Part shown: positions 21,183 to 33,900 of the stretch, piece by piece
How positions within the stretch are numbered: the stretch's first letter is position 1
How the letters are laid out: each line of letters begins with the position of its first letter
Assembly: GCA_001179505.1 (NCBI GenBank)
Contig: CDMY01000954.1
Location: forward strand, 1 to 64,000
Source: Vitrella brassicaformis
Lineage: Eukaryota > Sar > Vitrellaceae
Length of the DNA stretch: 64,000 nt
Reading direction: 5' to 3'
Made by a program: the position numbers and the translations under genes
The notes under the pieces: model-generated
Told to the model about the DNA's origin: nothing
The model's input: only the letters and a program-made list of their open reading frames with translations
Database searches by the model: none

Positions 21183-24100
21183 GGAGAGAGAGAGAGAAAA
21201 CGTCGTGTGTAGAGAGGCGGAGAGGGATCAGTCGGCTAACCTGTGTGTCAGGCAGCGTGTCCTTGGTGAGTTTGACGAGGCAGTCCTGGAACGCGGGCGA
21301 CTGGTTGTGCTGCGCTAGATAAACCTTCCACAACTCCTCTATCTGAGAACCGTTTGAACACACACACACACTACTTTGCCGTCTGTCTGTGTTTCTTAGT
21401 CGCCCGCACCTGCAGTATGGACACCTCTGTGGGCAGGTTGGTAAAGAGCTGCTCCACAGACTCACACACCACATTCGACGGCGTGTCTGCACACACCACA
21501 CACCACACACACACACACGCACACACATACACATAAACACGGGAACAGCTGCCTGCCTGGTCTGTGCAAGGTGGCCCACCTGGCAGCATGGCGAGTGGCA
21601 GAATGAGCTGTCGCACCACCAGCCAGTGATCCAGCCAGGCCTGCTGACCATCAGACTCGTCCTCACACACATCTGCGCGACACACACGCACACCTTTACA
21701 CGCTGAGAGCATCACATCACTGTGCTCGTGCCATTCATGACACGACTGGCTCACGTGCTCTCAGTCGCCCCCAATCCAACATCTTCCTGAGCACTTTGCC
21801 GAAGGAAGCCAGCGGCAGGATGCCCTGACCCAACGCAGCGGCCGGACACAGCAGCTCTAACGACACCCTGCACGCAAGGCGCGAACGGATGGATGGCTGG
21901 CATATTCGTGTGTGTGAGCTCGTGTATGCGGCTGGCTACTTGACTCACTTGAAGATATCGATGACAGCCTCGACGTTTGCTGTGGTGAGGCCGCCTCCCC
22001 CTGTGTCCTTGCCGGGCACCTCTGCCGACCCGAGCTGGTCGAACACGTCCGCCAGACGGGAGCTGAACGGGATGAACCCCTGCACGAACAACAAATAAAT
22101 GAATGACACACGCATATAATCAATGCACAATGTCACGATTGACACGCAGACAGGCCGCTGTCTCGCCTGCCATACCTACCTCAGGCTTGTCCTTGAGCCT
22201 TCTGTCGATGTGTAGGTAGAGGCGCCCGAAGGTTTGGAGCAGGGGGCCGAAGGTGGCCTGTGCGACGTCCGAGAGGGGGGGCTGGGGTGGGGCTGCCTGT
22301 GTGGAGTGTTGGAAGGGGTCGGCGGAGAGGCCCTCGATGACGAGCTCGAGGGCGTGGCTGGCACAGTCGTGGCACTCCTTGCCCAGCACATCCATCGCCA
22401 CACTCAGGCCCTCCTTATCGCTGAACGAACGCATCAGTGACATGACATACATCTTGAAGCCACCTGCGTGTGGGTCTGTGCGGCTTACTCGGTGATTTCC
22501 TGGATGAATCGTATGAGTGCCATTGGGTCGTCGTCGGGCACCGCCATCTTGGGCACCACACTGCGATCCCCGCCATCCTCCCCCTGCCCCTGATGCTGCT
22601 CGTCATCGCTGTCGTCTCCCCCTTTCTTCTTGCGGCCCTTCTTGGCCTTCTTCTTCGGCTGCGGCGCGGCATCCTGCCCACCACGGCCGGGGTGGGCCCG
22701 GTTGGTGCGGGGAGGGCCCTCCGCCGACACCCTGGATGGGATGGACCACACAGAGAATGCAAAAATGCACATGTGGGTAGGGGCTCTGGTGCGTATGTAC
22801 CTGCCGTCCTTGGCGCGGATGTCATCGAATCGCTCATCAGCCGCCACTAGTGCGCTCCTGATAGCGTCCTCCAATACAGCCCAGCGGGCGGCCAACGGCA
22901 CCAACGAGTCCACCACACTGCCAAGGGACAGCCAAGAACGGACATGGGATACACGAGAGGGGGCGTGTTCTGTTGTGCAGACCGACATACATACGTCTGT
23001 GTGTGTGTGTTGAAGTAGTTGAGGTCAATGAGCTGTGCGGTGATGCGGTCCTTGACGGCGGGGTAGTGCTCGCCGTACAGAGGGAGGTGATACAGCACCT
23101 GACACACATGCCATGCACAGGTGGACGGCCGGCGGACACAGAAAGACGTGTGTGGTCACATACTATCTTTCTACCTGGTACATTTCGTTGGCGAACTCTC
23201 CGTCGAGATGTTCCAGGAAGGTCTCCTCCTGTGTCAAGTGCCCACATCAGATGGATGTGACGCTGGCTGGAGGGTGTGGTGTTGTTCTTTGCGGCTGTCT
23301 GACTGGCTGACCTGGAAGTCCTTGAGCAGGGCCTCCTTGGCCTCTTCGGTGGTCTTGTCGATGTCCTTGGCCGCCAGCAGCTGACGCACACCTATCAGCC
23401 ACACCCGCACGCTCTTGATGATGTTCCTGCGGAAGGAATGCGTTCACGACACACGATGTCACGCATAAGAGGAAATGGCCCTCCGCCCGCACGCACACAC
23501 CGTTTCTCGTCGGCGTCAGGTGCGTCAGGTTCGACGGCCTGTTTCTTCTTGCCCTTCTTTTTGGCTTGTCGCTTGGCGGCCTCGTCGCAGCGACCGATGG
23601 CCTCCACCGCCTTGGGAATCTGCACGACCCATGGAAGACATGCCACGACATGCATGTGTGTGAGTGTGAGTGGATAATGGATGCAGAATGTCTGGCCAGG
23701 CCATGGATGCCTGCTGACCATTCGTCTGTTGATGGCCTGCCAGAGGACCCTGGCCTGCACCAGACGGTCAGTGAGGTCGAAATCACTCAACGACTGACAC
23801 ACAGACACACACAACCACACCAAACAGCCAGACAGCCAGACAGCCAGCCGTGGCCTGATCATGGTGTGTGTGGTGTGTGTGCATGGAGCGTCCGTCCCCA
23901 CCCACCTGGCATCTGGCCATGATGGCCCACAGAGAGATGGAATACTCCTTGACCAACTCGCGCATCTTGTTCAGCTGCATGAGTGAATGAACGAATGGAC
24001 GTCGCGTCACCGCGCACAATCAACCGACCGATGCAGTTTGTGTGTGGTTTGTTCGTCAACTTCCTCACTCACCCGCTCTTTCATCTCCTTCTCCTCCCTG

Positions 24101-27100
24101 GCGCGTGCCTGCTGCTCGCTCTCGTGCGGGGCCGGCCGGCCCTTCTCGAAGATGAACTTGGCCATCAACGACGACTGTACCGTACCACGATGCGATGCAT
24201 GTGTGTGCACGCGTGTGTGCGTGTGTGTGTCAGTTGTGTGTGTCTTACGGCCTTGTCGGCGACGGATGTGACGTCCACGTTGGCCAGACTCTTCTTGGGT
24301 GGACGGGAGCCCGTCACTGCCAGCACGACATATGATGCACGTCATCGATGTGTTGGGTGTGATGTGGTGTGGATATGGCCACTTGACGCCGTCCCCTGCT
24401 GACTTAGACTTACTTTCGGTGACAGCGGATTCGAGAAGGCTGAGTAGGTGGTCTTTGGCGAGCTGCCCGTGGATGGTGGGCACCGACACGTAGTCAAACA
24501 CGTTGATGTCAGAGATGCGCTCACTGACGAAACACAAGAGCACACACACATACACACATACACAGGGGCTGTGCTGTTCGTGGGTACTTGTGGTGGTGTG
24601 GTGTGGTGTGGTGTGGTGTGTCGCACATACCATCCATGTATCTGACCTGATGACGTCGAAGTATTTGGCTACGGCCTGCCGCACCTTGGGCGAGGTGTCG
24701 CAGATGGGCTTGAAACGCTCCAAATCCTTCAAGATGTCCTTCTGAACAAACCATGGATAAATGGATGGATGCGTTCGCCGTGCCTGCCTGCCTGCCTGCC
24801 CGTCCAGTCCAGTCCGGCCCCACCTCACTTACCACGTAGATGTGCGTCATGGGCTGCTCCAACAGCTCGCTGACACACACACACACACACGAGAGAGGTC
24901 TGCCGCTGTCTGTGTGTGGCGCGAGTGAATGCCCACTGACCTGAGGCCCTCGTAGACCGAGGCGCGGACAGCCGTCGAGTTGAGATCCACAGCTGCATTG
25001 ACAACCGCACACAGACATTGATGTGAATCTGCGCTGCGCTGCGCCTGGATGTGCGGCCCCTGGCTGGCTGGCTGGCTGACCGCATCTGAGTACGAGTTTG
25101 ACCAGTTTGTTCTGGTACTCCGGGGTGAACACCTGCCAGGCCTCAGACATGTTCTGCCACACGGCACACACACATTGAATGCAATCTATGTATGTGTGTG
25201 TGTGCCACGGTCGCCGACTATGCTCCCCCGCTGTGTGCGTGTGTGTGTGTGGTTACTTTGCACACGCCTCGTATGGCGGCCCGCCTGACGCCCTCGCTGT
25301 CGTCGGTGAGTCCGTCCTCGTATATCTGGTAGTGCTTGAGCTTCTCGTCCTCCAAATCAGACACCGTCATGGCATGCGGACGCTGAACGAACCGACCCAA
25401 CCGACCAGTGGATGCGCACAGAGAGAGGGGTGGTTACACACAGTCGGCGTACCAGCAGTGGGAATGCGGCGGCCAGCAGCAAGAAGGCGTTGCTTCGGAC
25501 CTTCCAATTCGCTACCTGATCGGTGATCGACACACAGACAGACAGACAGAAATATACATCCGTGACGCCCCGGCCTCTATCTGTCAAGACACCCACACCA
25601 GCCACCCAGGCACTGACCTTGAAGCTGCGCCACAGGATGGGCTCATAGAGGCGACACAGCATGTCCAAACAGTCGTGGTGGCTGACATGCGGGAGGGAGG
25701 GAGGGAGGGTGGGTGGGCGGGGCACACAACACACACACACACCCCTTGCATCGCATCAAGGCACATACATGGATTGAGTGGCTGTGCTGGCTGACCCCTT
25801 CATTTTGTCGTGGAATGTCTGGAGGACCTTCCTGCACTTGGTCGCCACCTTGAGGTCGCACCACAACGCGCACTCCATCAGGTCCTGCAGGCCACGCCGT
25901 CACCCACCCCACACATGACCATGGACATGTGTGCATGTCGGTTCTGACCTGCACGGCGTCCTCGATGGCCAGCTTGATCTCCTCATCCGTACAGTCACCC
26001 TGGACGGTCGGCATACACACGTGTAATCAACGAAGACACCAGACACATGATATCGCCTCACCCTCCCAGGCCCTCACTCACCCAGGCTTTGTGCAGTATG
26101 TTTGCGTAGTGCTTGAGGTGGTCCTCGCGGCACTCCCGCACCTCATTCTTGATGTAGTTCTTCATGTACTGCAGTGGGATTAAAGGGATCGACACACACA
26201 CACACCACACATACACACCACATACACGAAGGCGTCAGGTGGGTGTGGTGTTGTGGGTGGGCTGCATGTGTGTGGTGTGGGCATATACGTCGAGTAGATA
26301 GAGGGGCATGGACTCGTGGAGGTGGAACAGACGCGATATGAAATTGCGACCGTACGCTCTGCATGACAAACAACGTAGCACAGCTCGCGAGTGGCCCTCT
26401 GTGTGTGTATGTGTGTGTATGTGTGTCGCCCTGGTACACGGAGAAGAAGATGGGCGTCATGGCGCACTGTCCGAGCAGCTGCTTGACCAGCTCGTTGGCG
26501 CCCCCGTCATACACCAACTCGTTCAGCAAATCCCTGACCACACACACGCACACACACACACACACAGAGAGAGAGAGGGGGGGAGGGGGGGTGGCAGTCG
26601 GTGTGCACACATGTTGCGCTGCCCCTCCCTCCCTCCCTTTCTCCCTTCCCACCACTGCTCGCTCAGCCGCTTGACATCAGCCTGTGTGGCCTGCACGCAA
26701 AGGGCGGGAGGGAGGACAAAGACAGACAGACAGACAAACCATCCAGTTGTCCGTTCTCACAACCACCCATCCCTCCATCCCTTTCTCTCTCCTTCTCTCT
26801 CTTGCTCAGTCAGTCAGTGGGTCACTTTGATGCTGGTGGCCTTTGTGAGCAGGAAGAGCAGCAGGCCGCCCTGCACGGACTCGCAGCCCTCAAACCCCTC
26901 ACTACACAGCCGCTCGTACGCCATACCGATCTGCTCACGGGGGCGTCCCAACGGCAGCAGGTTGAAGAAACCTGCATGCCATGCATCAATCAGCACACGT
27001 CACGAACAGAACAGACAGATGGTAAGTGCGTCTTCTATTGTACTTTGGCAGGCGTCTGCGGTTTGCAGCAGGCCTTCAGGCGCGCTCTTGACCTCCTGCT

Positions 27101-27595
27101 GCTGCTGCTGGTCACCATCCCCCCGTGCGTGTGCGTGCTGGCTGGCGAGTGCCTCCACGGAGGAGATGAGCAACAGGGCATAGTTCTCCAACACACGACG
27201 AGCATCATCACTCTGATCAACACAATACAACACATCACCATGAGTGCATTCGCAGCTGCTGAGTCTATATCTCCTCTCCCGTATTGGCTCACCAGGTACT
27301 CTCCCTGGTCCGATACGATGTTTTGGCTATGCAGCTCCGGCCCGACCACATCAGCCACGGTCACCCACAGGGCGTCGTGCTCATCGTACGGCAGATCTCT
27401 CAACTCACCAACCAGATCCTCCTGAACCACCCATCCACATCACAGCCACACACACATGCGCCATCCGCAGAGGGTGCGAGCCGGAAGTGGGATGCGTACC
27501 TTTGTCCCTTTGGCCTCTACGAAGGCATTGAACGAGGGGATGTCGTCGAAGGAGGCGGGAGGCGCCTCCTCAGGTTCATCTTTCCTCTTGGGCAT
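20849..27595 (-). CDS. NCAPG2: Condensin II complex subunit G2 (CAP-G2)
   Basis: A HEAT-repeat protein spread over roughly 25 exons. The start is ATG at 27595 (exon 1 27595-27500, MPKRKDEPEEAPPASFDDIP). The stop is at 20849-20851 after an acidic tail. Segments that match my knowledge of CAP-G2 come in order: a FISRLFHLHESMPLYLLDVY-like stretch; an HYANILHKAW stretch followed by EEIKLAIEDAVQDLMECALW; LCRLYEPILWRSFK and VANWKVRSNAFLLLAAAFPL; then DDSEGVRRAAIRGVCKV, which is the most diagnostic; then AVRASVYEGL and a KVRQAVAKYFDVIR repeat. CAP-G2 is the HEAT subunit of condensin II, which compacts mitotic chromosomes with SMC2/SMC4 and CAP-H2. Lys-rich insertions (about 22,620-22,680 and 23,530-23,590) interrupt the C-terminal part. 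Most introns carry paired CA and TG runs. Confidence 0.8.
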
Positions 27596-27840
27596 TTCTG
27601 ACGGGGTCCTGCGTTTACTTGCATGCATCATGCATCATGAGGGTGGCCCCCACCTTCTGCAGTCTTACAACCGCCGCATTGCAACAGCTTCTCTTGAGCT
27701 CACAGCTTGCTTCCCCGCGCTCCCCGTTTCAGCACCTTTCTCATCAGCACCGCTCACTCACTGCACTTTGCAGAGAGCCCCTCTGACCAACGCCATCAAC
27801 CAACGCCATCAATCCTCAACGCCAGTCATCAGTCATCATC

Positions 27841-27933
27841 ATGACGTGGGAGAGCATCCTGCTTACAATGGGGGGGTGGTTCATTGTGTGGCTCGTCAGC
27901 CAGTACACCTTCCCTCCCAGAGGGCAAGACTGA
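27841..27933 (+). CDS. Upstream ORF encoding a 30-residue hydrophobic peptide
   Basis: ATG at 27841 opens a 30-codon frame ending TGA at 27931-27933, only 18 nt before the ATG of the large CCP-Hint gene. The peptide begins MTWESILLTMGGWFIVWLVS and ends in a short polar tail, so it has one probable membrane helix. It could be a regulatory uORF, a genuine micropeptide on the same transcript, or chance. I know of no matching family. Confidence 0.4.
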   Translation: MTWESILLTMGGWFIVWLVSQYTFPPRGQD

Positions 27934-27951
27934 CTCTACCGACAACCAGCC

Positions 27952-30900
27952 ATGAGGCGACGACGCTTCAGAGCGCTGACCCTCCCGCTGGCTGCATTTC
28001 TCGTCATCTTGCTACTTGTTCTCGATGGTGCGGTGTGCGAGATGGGTTCGGCGGAGCAGCCGCGGACGGTCCCGCCCACGAGTGTCTTCGGCGAGGGCTG
28101 CACTGTGTTGGGGGCGGAGGTGTTCACCCTCTTGGTGCCGCCGCCCACCCGGACGTCAGGCAGCACATTGCCGTACACCTGGGAGGATAAGTCGCTTGGC
28201 AAGATGAAGAAGCTCTTCGATGGAGAGGGCCACCCACCCTCACTCGTCGTCAGGTACGCATTATTATTCCATGGATTGGATTGTCCACCCACCCACGGTC
28301 GACTCCGTTGTAGCATGCATCCCATAAGCTTCTTGTCGCTCGTCTGGCTTGGTTTGGTGCAGGGATGACCCTCTTGCGGGCCAAGTCATGTATCTCAGGT
28401 TCAACCACGGCAAGTACTTCTCGGCTCCAAAGACACAGGCCGGCCGGCTGTGCGTCCCGCTGCTCGACGGCGGCAGCGGCTCATTCACCCTCTTCTTCCA
28501 CCTGGCCATCAACACACCGCCCCAGCCAGGCGAAGTGCAGACCATCCTCGACGGGCCGCCGGGCTTCCGTATCGGCTTCATGGCGGCATATGACCAGGAC
28601 GGCGATCCCGACCCTGACACGGTGTACTTCGGCCTCCTCCCTGACGAGCGGGAAATCGACATATACACACCGAAGAGATACAGCCCGGATGAGGGCAAAA
28701 ACACCACACAGGGAGAGGAGGGGGCGGCTTTCTTGGAGATGGCGCACAATGCCTCGTACGTGGCGCCGCTGACGATGGTGCCCATGTGTTGGCGGCAGCC
28801 GCAGGGGAACCTGTATGCCATGGCGGTTGAGCTGGGCATCTTTCGCCTGTACCGCATGGGGCTGTCACTGACGAAGGAGCCGCTGTCGATGGAGTCACGC
28901 ACGTGGATGGGGCTGCAGGCCGGGCCATCCACCATGAGTCTCGGCTGCGATAAGAACGGACAAAAGTGCTTCAAAGGTGGCTGGGTTGAGAGATGGGCAC
29001 ACACACACATAGATAGAGACACCTCCGCTGTGCTGTGGGCATCGCCTCGGTCTGTGCCTGTGTGTAGGTGTGATGCGTCTCTTCCATTACAGTAACAAGG
29101 GCCACCTGGGCAGCTCCACTGAGGATGCCGCAGCCAACTTCTTCGACCTGCTCTGTGAGCCCCCCCCCCTCCACACACACACACAGAGACATTTGTGTGC
29201 CTGCCATGTCTGCCTGTCTGTTTGTCTGTCTGTCTGTGTGTCTGTCTGTCAGCGTTGCGGAGTTTCTGTGGCAATGGCAAGGTCGACGGCGGCACTGAAG
29301 AGTGTGACGTACAGGCCACGCCGGACACATGCAGCTGCTCGTGCAGACGTAAGGAGCCAACCGTATTTATGCACACAGAGCCTGACTGACACGACACAAC
29401 CACCAAAGTCATTCTCTCTCCCCTCCCCCCGCTCATGCAGTCAAGTGCCCCCCATACGTCAACCAGCTGACGGCTGACGACACCGCCCACCGCTACCTCG
29501 CCTCCCTCCCCGACGTCCCCGGCAGCCCCACCGCCGAGAAGTACCTCCACCGGGGGTTCGAGCATTCCACCAGACTCATGCTCACATGCCGCAATGCCGG
29601 CGGGGCGGCCAATGTGACTGAGCCCAGCTACCATGGCGACGTGACCGAGGGGCGAGACATGGTGCTCTGCGGAAATGAGCGGTCCGGACAGTGGACGCAG
29701 CGGACCATGGACTGCCTACGTAATCCATCGAGGCACACACAAATGGATGAATGGATGGATGGCGGGGCCGCATGGGTGTGGGTTGATTTGATTTGATTTG
29801 ATTTGATTTGTGTGCAGAGGACTGCGACCCAGTTCGAGAGAAGTGGTGGAACATGAGTGACGTCGGTGGCGGCAGCACCTACCGCCTGGAGCAGCCCAAG
29901 CGACCCACCCGCATCCACAGCGGGGAGGAGGTCCGTATCGCTTGCAACCCAGACCTGCCCACACGACGAGGCGCGCCCACGCAGGAGGTCCTCTCTTGCT
30001 TCGACGGATACATCGACCCACTGGGCCTGCCCTGCAAACCCACCTGCCCCCGAGACATCATGATGCCACCGTCATTCAGCAAACAGCTCAACAACCACTA
30101 CTCTGTGGAGGGCGAGGGATACCAGGAGGGGTCCAAGCGGGTTCTGACCTGCAGGGACGGGTATGCGCCGCCGGTTGGGACGCCATTTCTCAATGGCCGG
30201 CAGGAGATCGACTGCTACGATGGGGAATGGCAGAAGGTCCTTCTCGAATGCAGAGGTACGTACGTGTCTGTATCTGGCAAGGGAGTGTTCCTCTACCTCC
30301 TTCATCTCTGTCTGTCTGTCGCCACCCGGCATTTCTGTCACTGACCTCACCTGCCCTGGTCATCAGGTATGTGTTCGCCCTTCAAGCTGCCCACCGAGAC
30401 AGCCCATCGGTACCACACGGACCCCCCACTCGGCCAAGAGGAGCGCCGGTCAGGCGCTACCGTACAGGTGTGGTGTCTGGACCAGTACCAGGTGCCCGAG
30501 GGGCAGCACCAGCCACAGACGGTCGAGTGCACCTGCTACGGCGACCCCGACCAGTGCGAGACCGACGACGACCTCTGGCAGTGGTCCAGCTTCCACCTCG
30601 AGTGTGCCGGAAGCTGCCAACCCTACCAGCCCCCCGAGCCCGGCGTCAGGGTGCAGTACTTTAACGCTGAGGGCAATGTGCCCAAGCAGGTCGAGTACGG
30701 TGCGGAGATTCAGCTGTCGTGCGACGAGAGGCAGGGGTGGCGCACCATGGTGAGTGCCGACAAGGACACGGAAGTCCTCAAGTGTGTGGGCGACCAATAC
30801 ACTATCAAATCCCTCGTCTGCTACGGTCGGTGAGAGGCAGAGACACACAGACTTACAGACTCACAGACAAGACAGACTTACCGTACCGTGGTTTGCAGGT

Positions 30901-33900
30901 GTGTGCACTGGCGAGCCCGACATCCCCGAGCAGGGCGTGGCAGTGCAGGTGACAGGCGACGTGGCGGCGCCCTACCGGCACGGCACCACCCGTGTGCTGA
31001 GCTGCATGACGGGCTACTCCATAGAGGACGAGACCAACATGCCCATCAAAGACCTGCTCCTATGCAGCAACGGACAGTGGACGGAGCGACAACTCGCCTG
31101 CAGAGGTCTGCCTGGTCTATCCCACCCACCATCCCACCCACCCACATCTCTCTGTCGTCTGTCTGTTTGTGCAGCTGATTGCCCGCGTCCGCCGCACTTC
31201 CCCGATGAGTGGTACATGACCAAGCCCCTCAGCCAGGCCGACCTGGCCGCCAAGGCCGTCCATCGCCACGGTGAGAAAATCACCGTCGTCTGCCGCGAGA
31301 CGGGCATGGAGCAGGTGCTCAGCTGCCTTGACGGAAAATGGACTGAGCTTGCCCTGCCTTGCGCAAGTGAGTGCAATACCATCATGAGCAGACCGAACCT
31401 TACACACAATGTATGTATGTATGTGTTTGCCTGTCCTGTCTGCCACACTGTCAGAGAGGTGCCCCGTGCTTACGTTGCAGACGCCCCCTCTACGGAAAGG
31501 GGAGGCGACCTTCAGTGCGAATGACGTCTACGTTGTGGAGCCCAAGATCGCCCTGTCGGCCCAGATGGAGCACGCCAGCATCGTGACGTTACGGTGCAAC
31601 AGGCAGAACGGCTTCCACAGCGTCAGCGGGGGCGACGTGGACTTCCTGGCATGCAACAACGGCAAATGGTCCCTCCAGATGCTCGTCTGCGGACGTAAGT
31701 GGCACATCGGCACATCACCCCACGCACACATAACACGAACCTCTCCCTCCCTCCCTCCCTCCCTGAATCTGTCTCACCACATAGGAGACTGCACCCAGGT
31801 ACCAGCATACCTCCTGGGCGAGCGGTACGTCATCACCGCCGTCGCCCGACGCGCCTCATCGCTCGACCCCAATCACTTCCCCCAGGTGCGTGCCCTCGAG
31901 AACACCGAGGCGGCCGAGGTGGTGGTGACAGACAAAGGGCCCCTGGGAGACCTCGTCAACGCGGCCTCACACCCACACGGCACCAGGGTGCGGGTGCAGT
32001 GCAATGTGGCAGACAATTATGTGCCGCAGAAGGGCACCGCCGCAGAAGTGGCCAGGGAGGAGGAAATCACCTGCGATCGGGTGATGTACTCTGACCTGCC
32101 CATGAGATGCAACGGTCAGGCAGCCAGCCAACAGCATCAATCACACGCAGCGCAGCCATCCCATCCGCCCTCTGCTCATGGGGTGTCTCTCCCCTCCTTG
32201 CCTGTCTCGCAGGGCCCTGTGGTCGCTTCCCGTCGCTGCCTCACCAGGAGCTGTATCCGCTGCGGCCGTTGCCGGAGGGCGAGCTGGACGAGCCGCAGCA
32301 TCAGTGGCACGGCACACAAGTGGAGGTCAGGTGCGACCGATCCCGCGGGGCCACAGCCACACCAGCCGCCTTCGAGGGGTCTGTTTCCGTCTGCTCTAAC
32401 GGCACCTGGAGCCCCTTCCCGCCACTCGTCACATGCAACAGTCAGTAATCGAGCCAGCCGGACACGCAGACGATACATATGCAGCCTCCCTCCCCATTTG
32501 TGTGTCTGTCTGTCTGTCTGTGTGTCTTTGTGTGTAGTTCCATGCGATAAGTATGTGCTCGGTGAGGGCATAACGGTAGTTGGGTTTGTGCCCGACCCCC
32601 CGGTGCCGCACCGCACAGAGATCAAGGTGCGGTGCGAGACGGAGGTCGGATACTACAACCTCACGGGGGAGAACCCCGTCGCCACAGTCATGTGCACCAA
32701 CGGCAACTACACCGCACCGATACCAGAGCTCTTCTGCCGCAGTGAGGGAGCACACCGGAGAGAGACACCAATAGGAGGAGAGGAGACACGCAGAACAGAC
32801 ACGCCAAACAACAGACCGACCGTTGCCGTGTGTCTGACGTGACGCATGCATGTGTCTGTCTGTCAGGGCAGTGCAAGGACTTGAAGGCGGTAGTTGATGC
32901 GGTGCGTTACGGCTACACTGTAGTGGAGTCCCTCGACATGATGGACAACCAGATGGCCTGCTCGGGCGACTCGGTCGACCCATTCCGCCTGGAGAAGGCC
33001 ACAGATGCCAACCTGGCTCTAAGCGCCTACCCCAGACACGGAAGCTGCGTCAAGNNNNNNNNNNNNNNNNNNNNNNNNNNNNNNNNNNNNNNNNNNNNNN
33101 NNNNNNNNNNNNNNNNNNNNNNNNNNNNNNNNNNNNNNNNNNNNNNNNNNNNNNNNNNNNNNNNNNNNNNNNNNNNNNNNNNNNNNNNNNNNNNNNNNNN
33201 NNNNNNNNNNNNNNNNNNNNNNNNNNNNNNNNNNNNNNNNNNNNNNNNNNNNNNNNNNNNNNNNNNNNNNNNNNNNNNNNNNNNNNNNNNNNNNNNNNNN
33301 NNNNNNNNNNNNNNNNNNNNNNNNNNNNNNNNNNNNNNNNNNNNNNNNNNNNNNGGTGGGTCAGTCAGCAAACATGGCGACTGAGGCGCCTGAGTGAGTG
33401 AGTTGCAGGGATGTACCTGTCTGTATGTCTGTCTGTCTGTCTGTCTGTGTGTCAGTTGTATGAAGGCTTACAGTCCCGATGTGGATTCGTCATATTGGCG
33501 CAAAGTGGGGTGTGGCGACCCACGTGAGGGACCCAACTCGTGGAAGGAGGCCTATGGCGTGCCGGAATGCGACACACTCAGATGCGTCAACGGCATCTGG
33601 ACGCCACCTTCATTCAATTGCAGAGGTACGCGGGCACACCACAGCACAGCACAGCAGAGCACAGCAGCCTCATCTCTCTCTGTGTGCACACCTGTCTGTG
33701 TATGTGTGTCTGTGTGTGTGTGTGTGTGTGTGTCTCGGTGTCTCATCAGCTGACTGTCCGAATCCGTTCAAGAAGGAGCGGCCAATGGGAGTGACGTTTG
33801 TCGACATTACCCAGGACAAACCCTACTACCATGAGGGGGAACAGATACACATCACATGCAAACGTACCCCACGCCGAAACAGACAGACCTCTAAAGGCAT

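Noticed and set aside
28264-29634. Long minus-strand ORF of 456 codons across the LamG region
   Set aside because: It runs through introns and exons of the plus-strand CCP gene without splice logic and shows no domain; it arises from high GC antisense openness.
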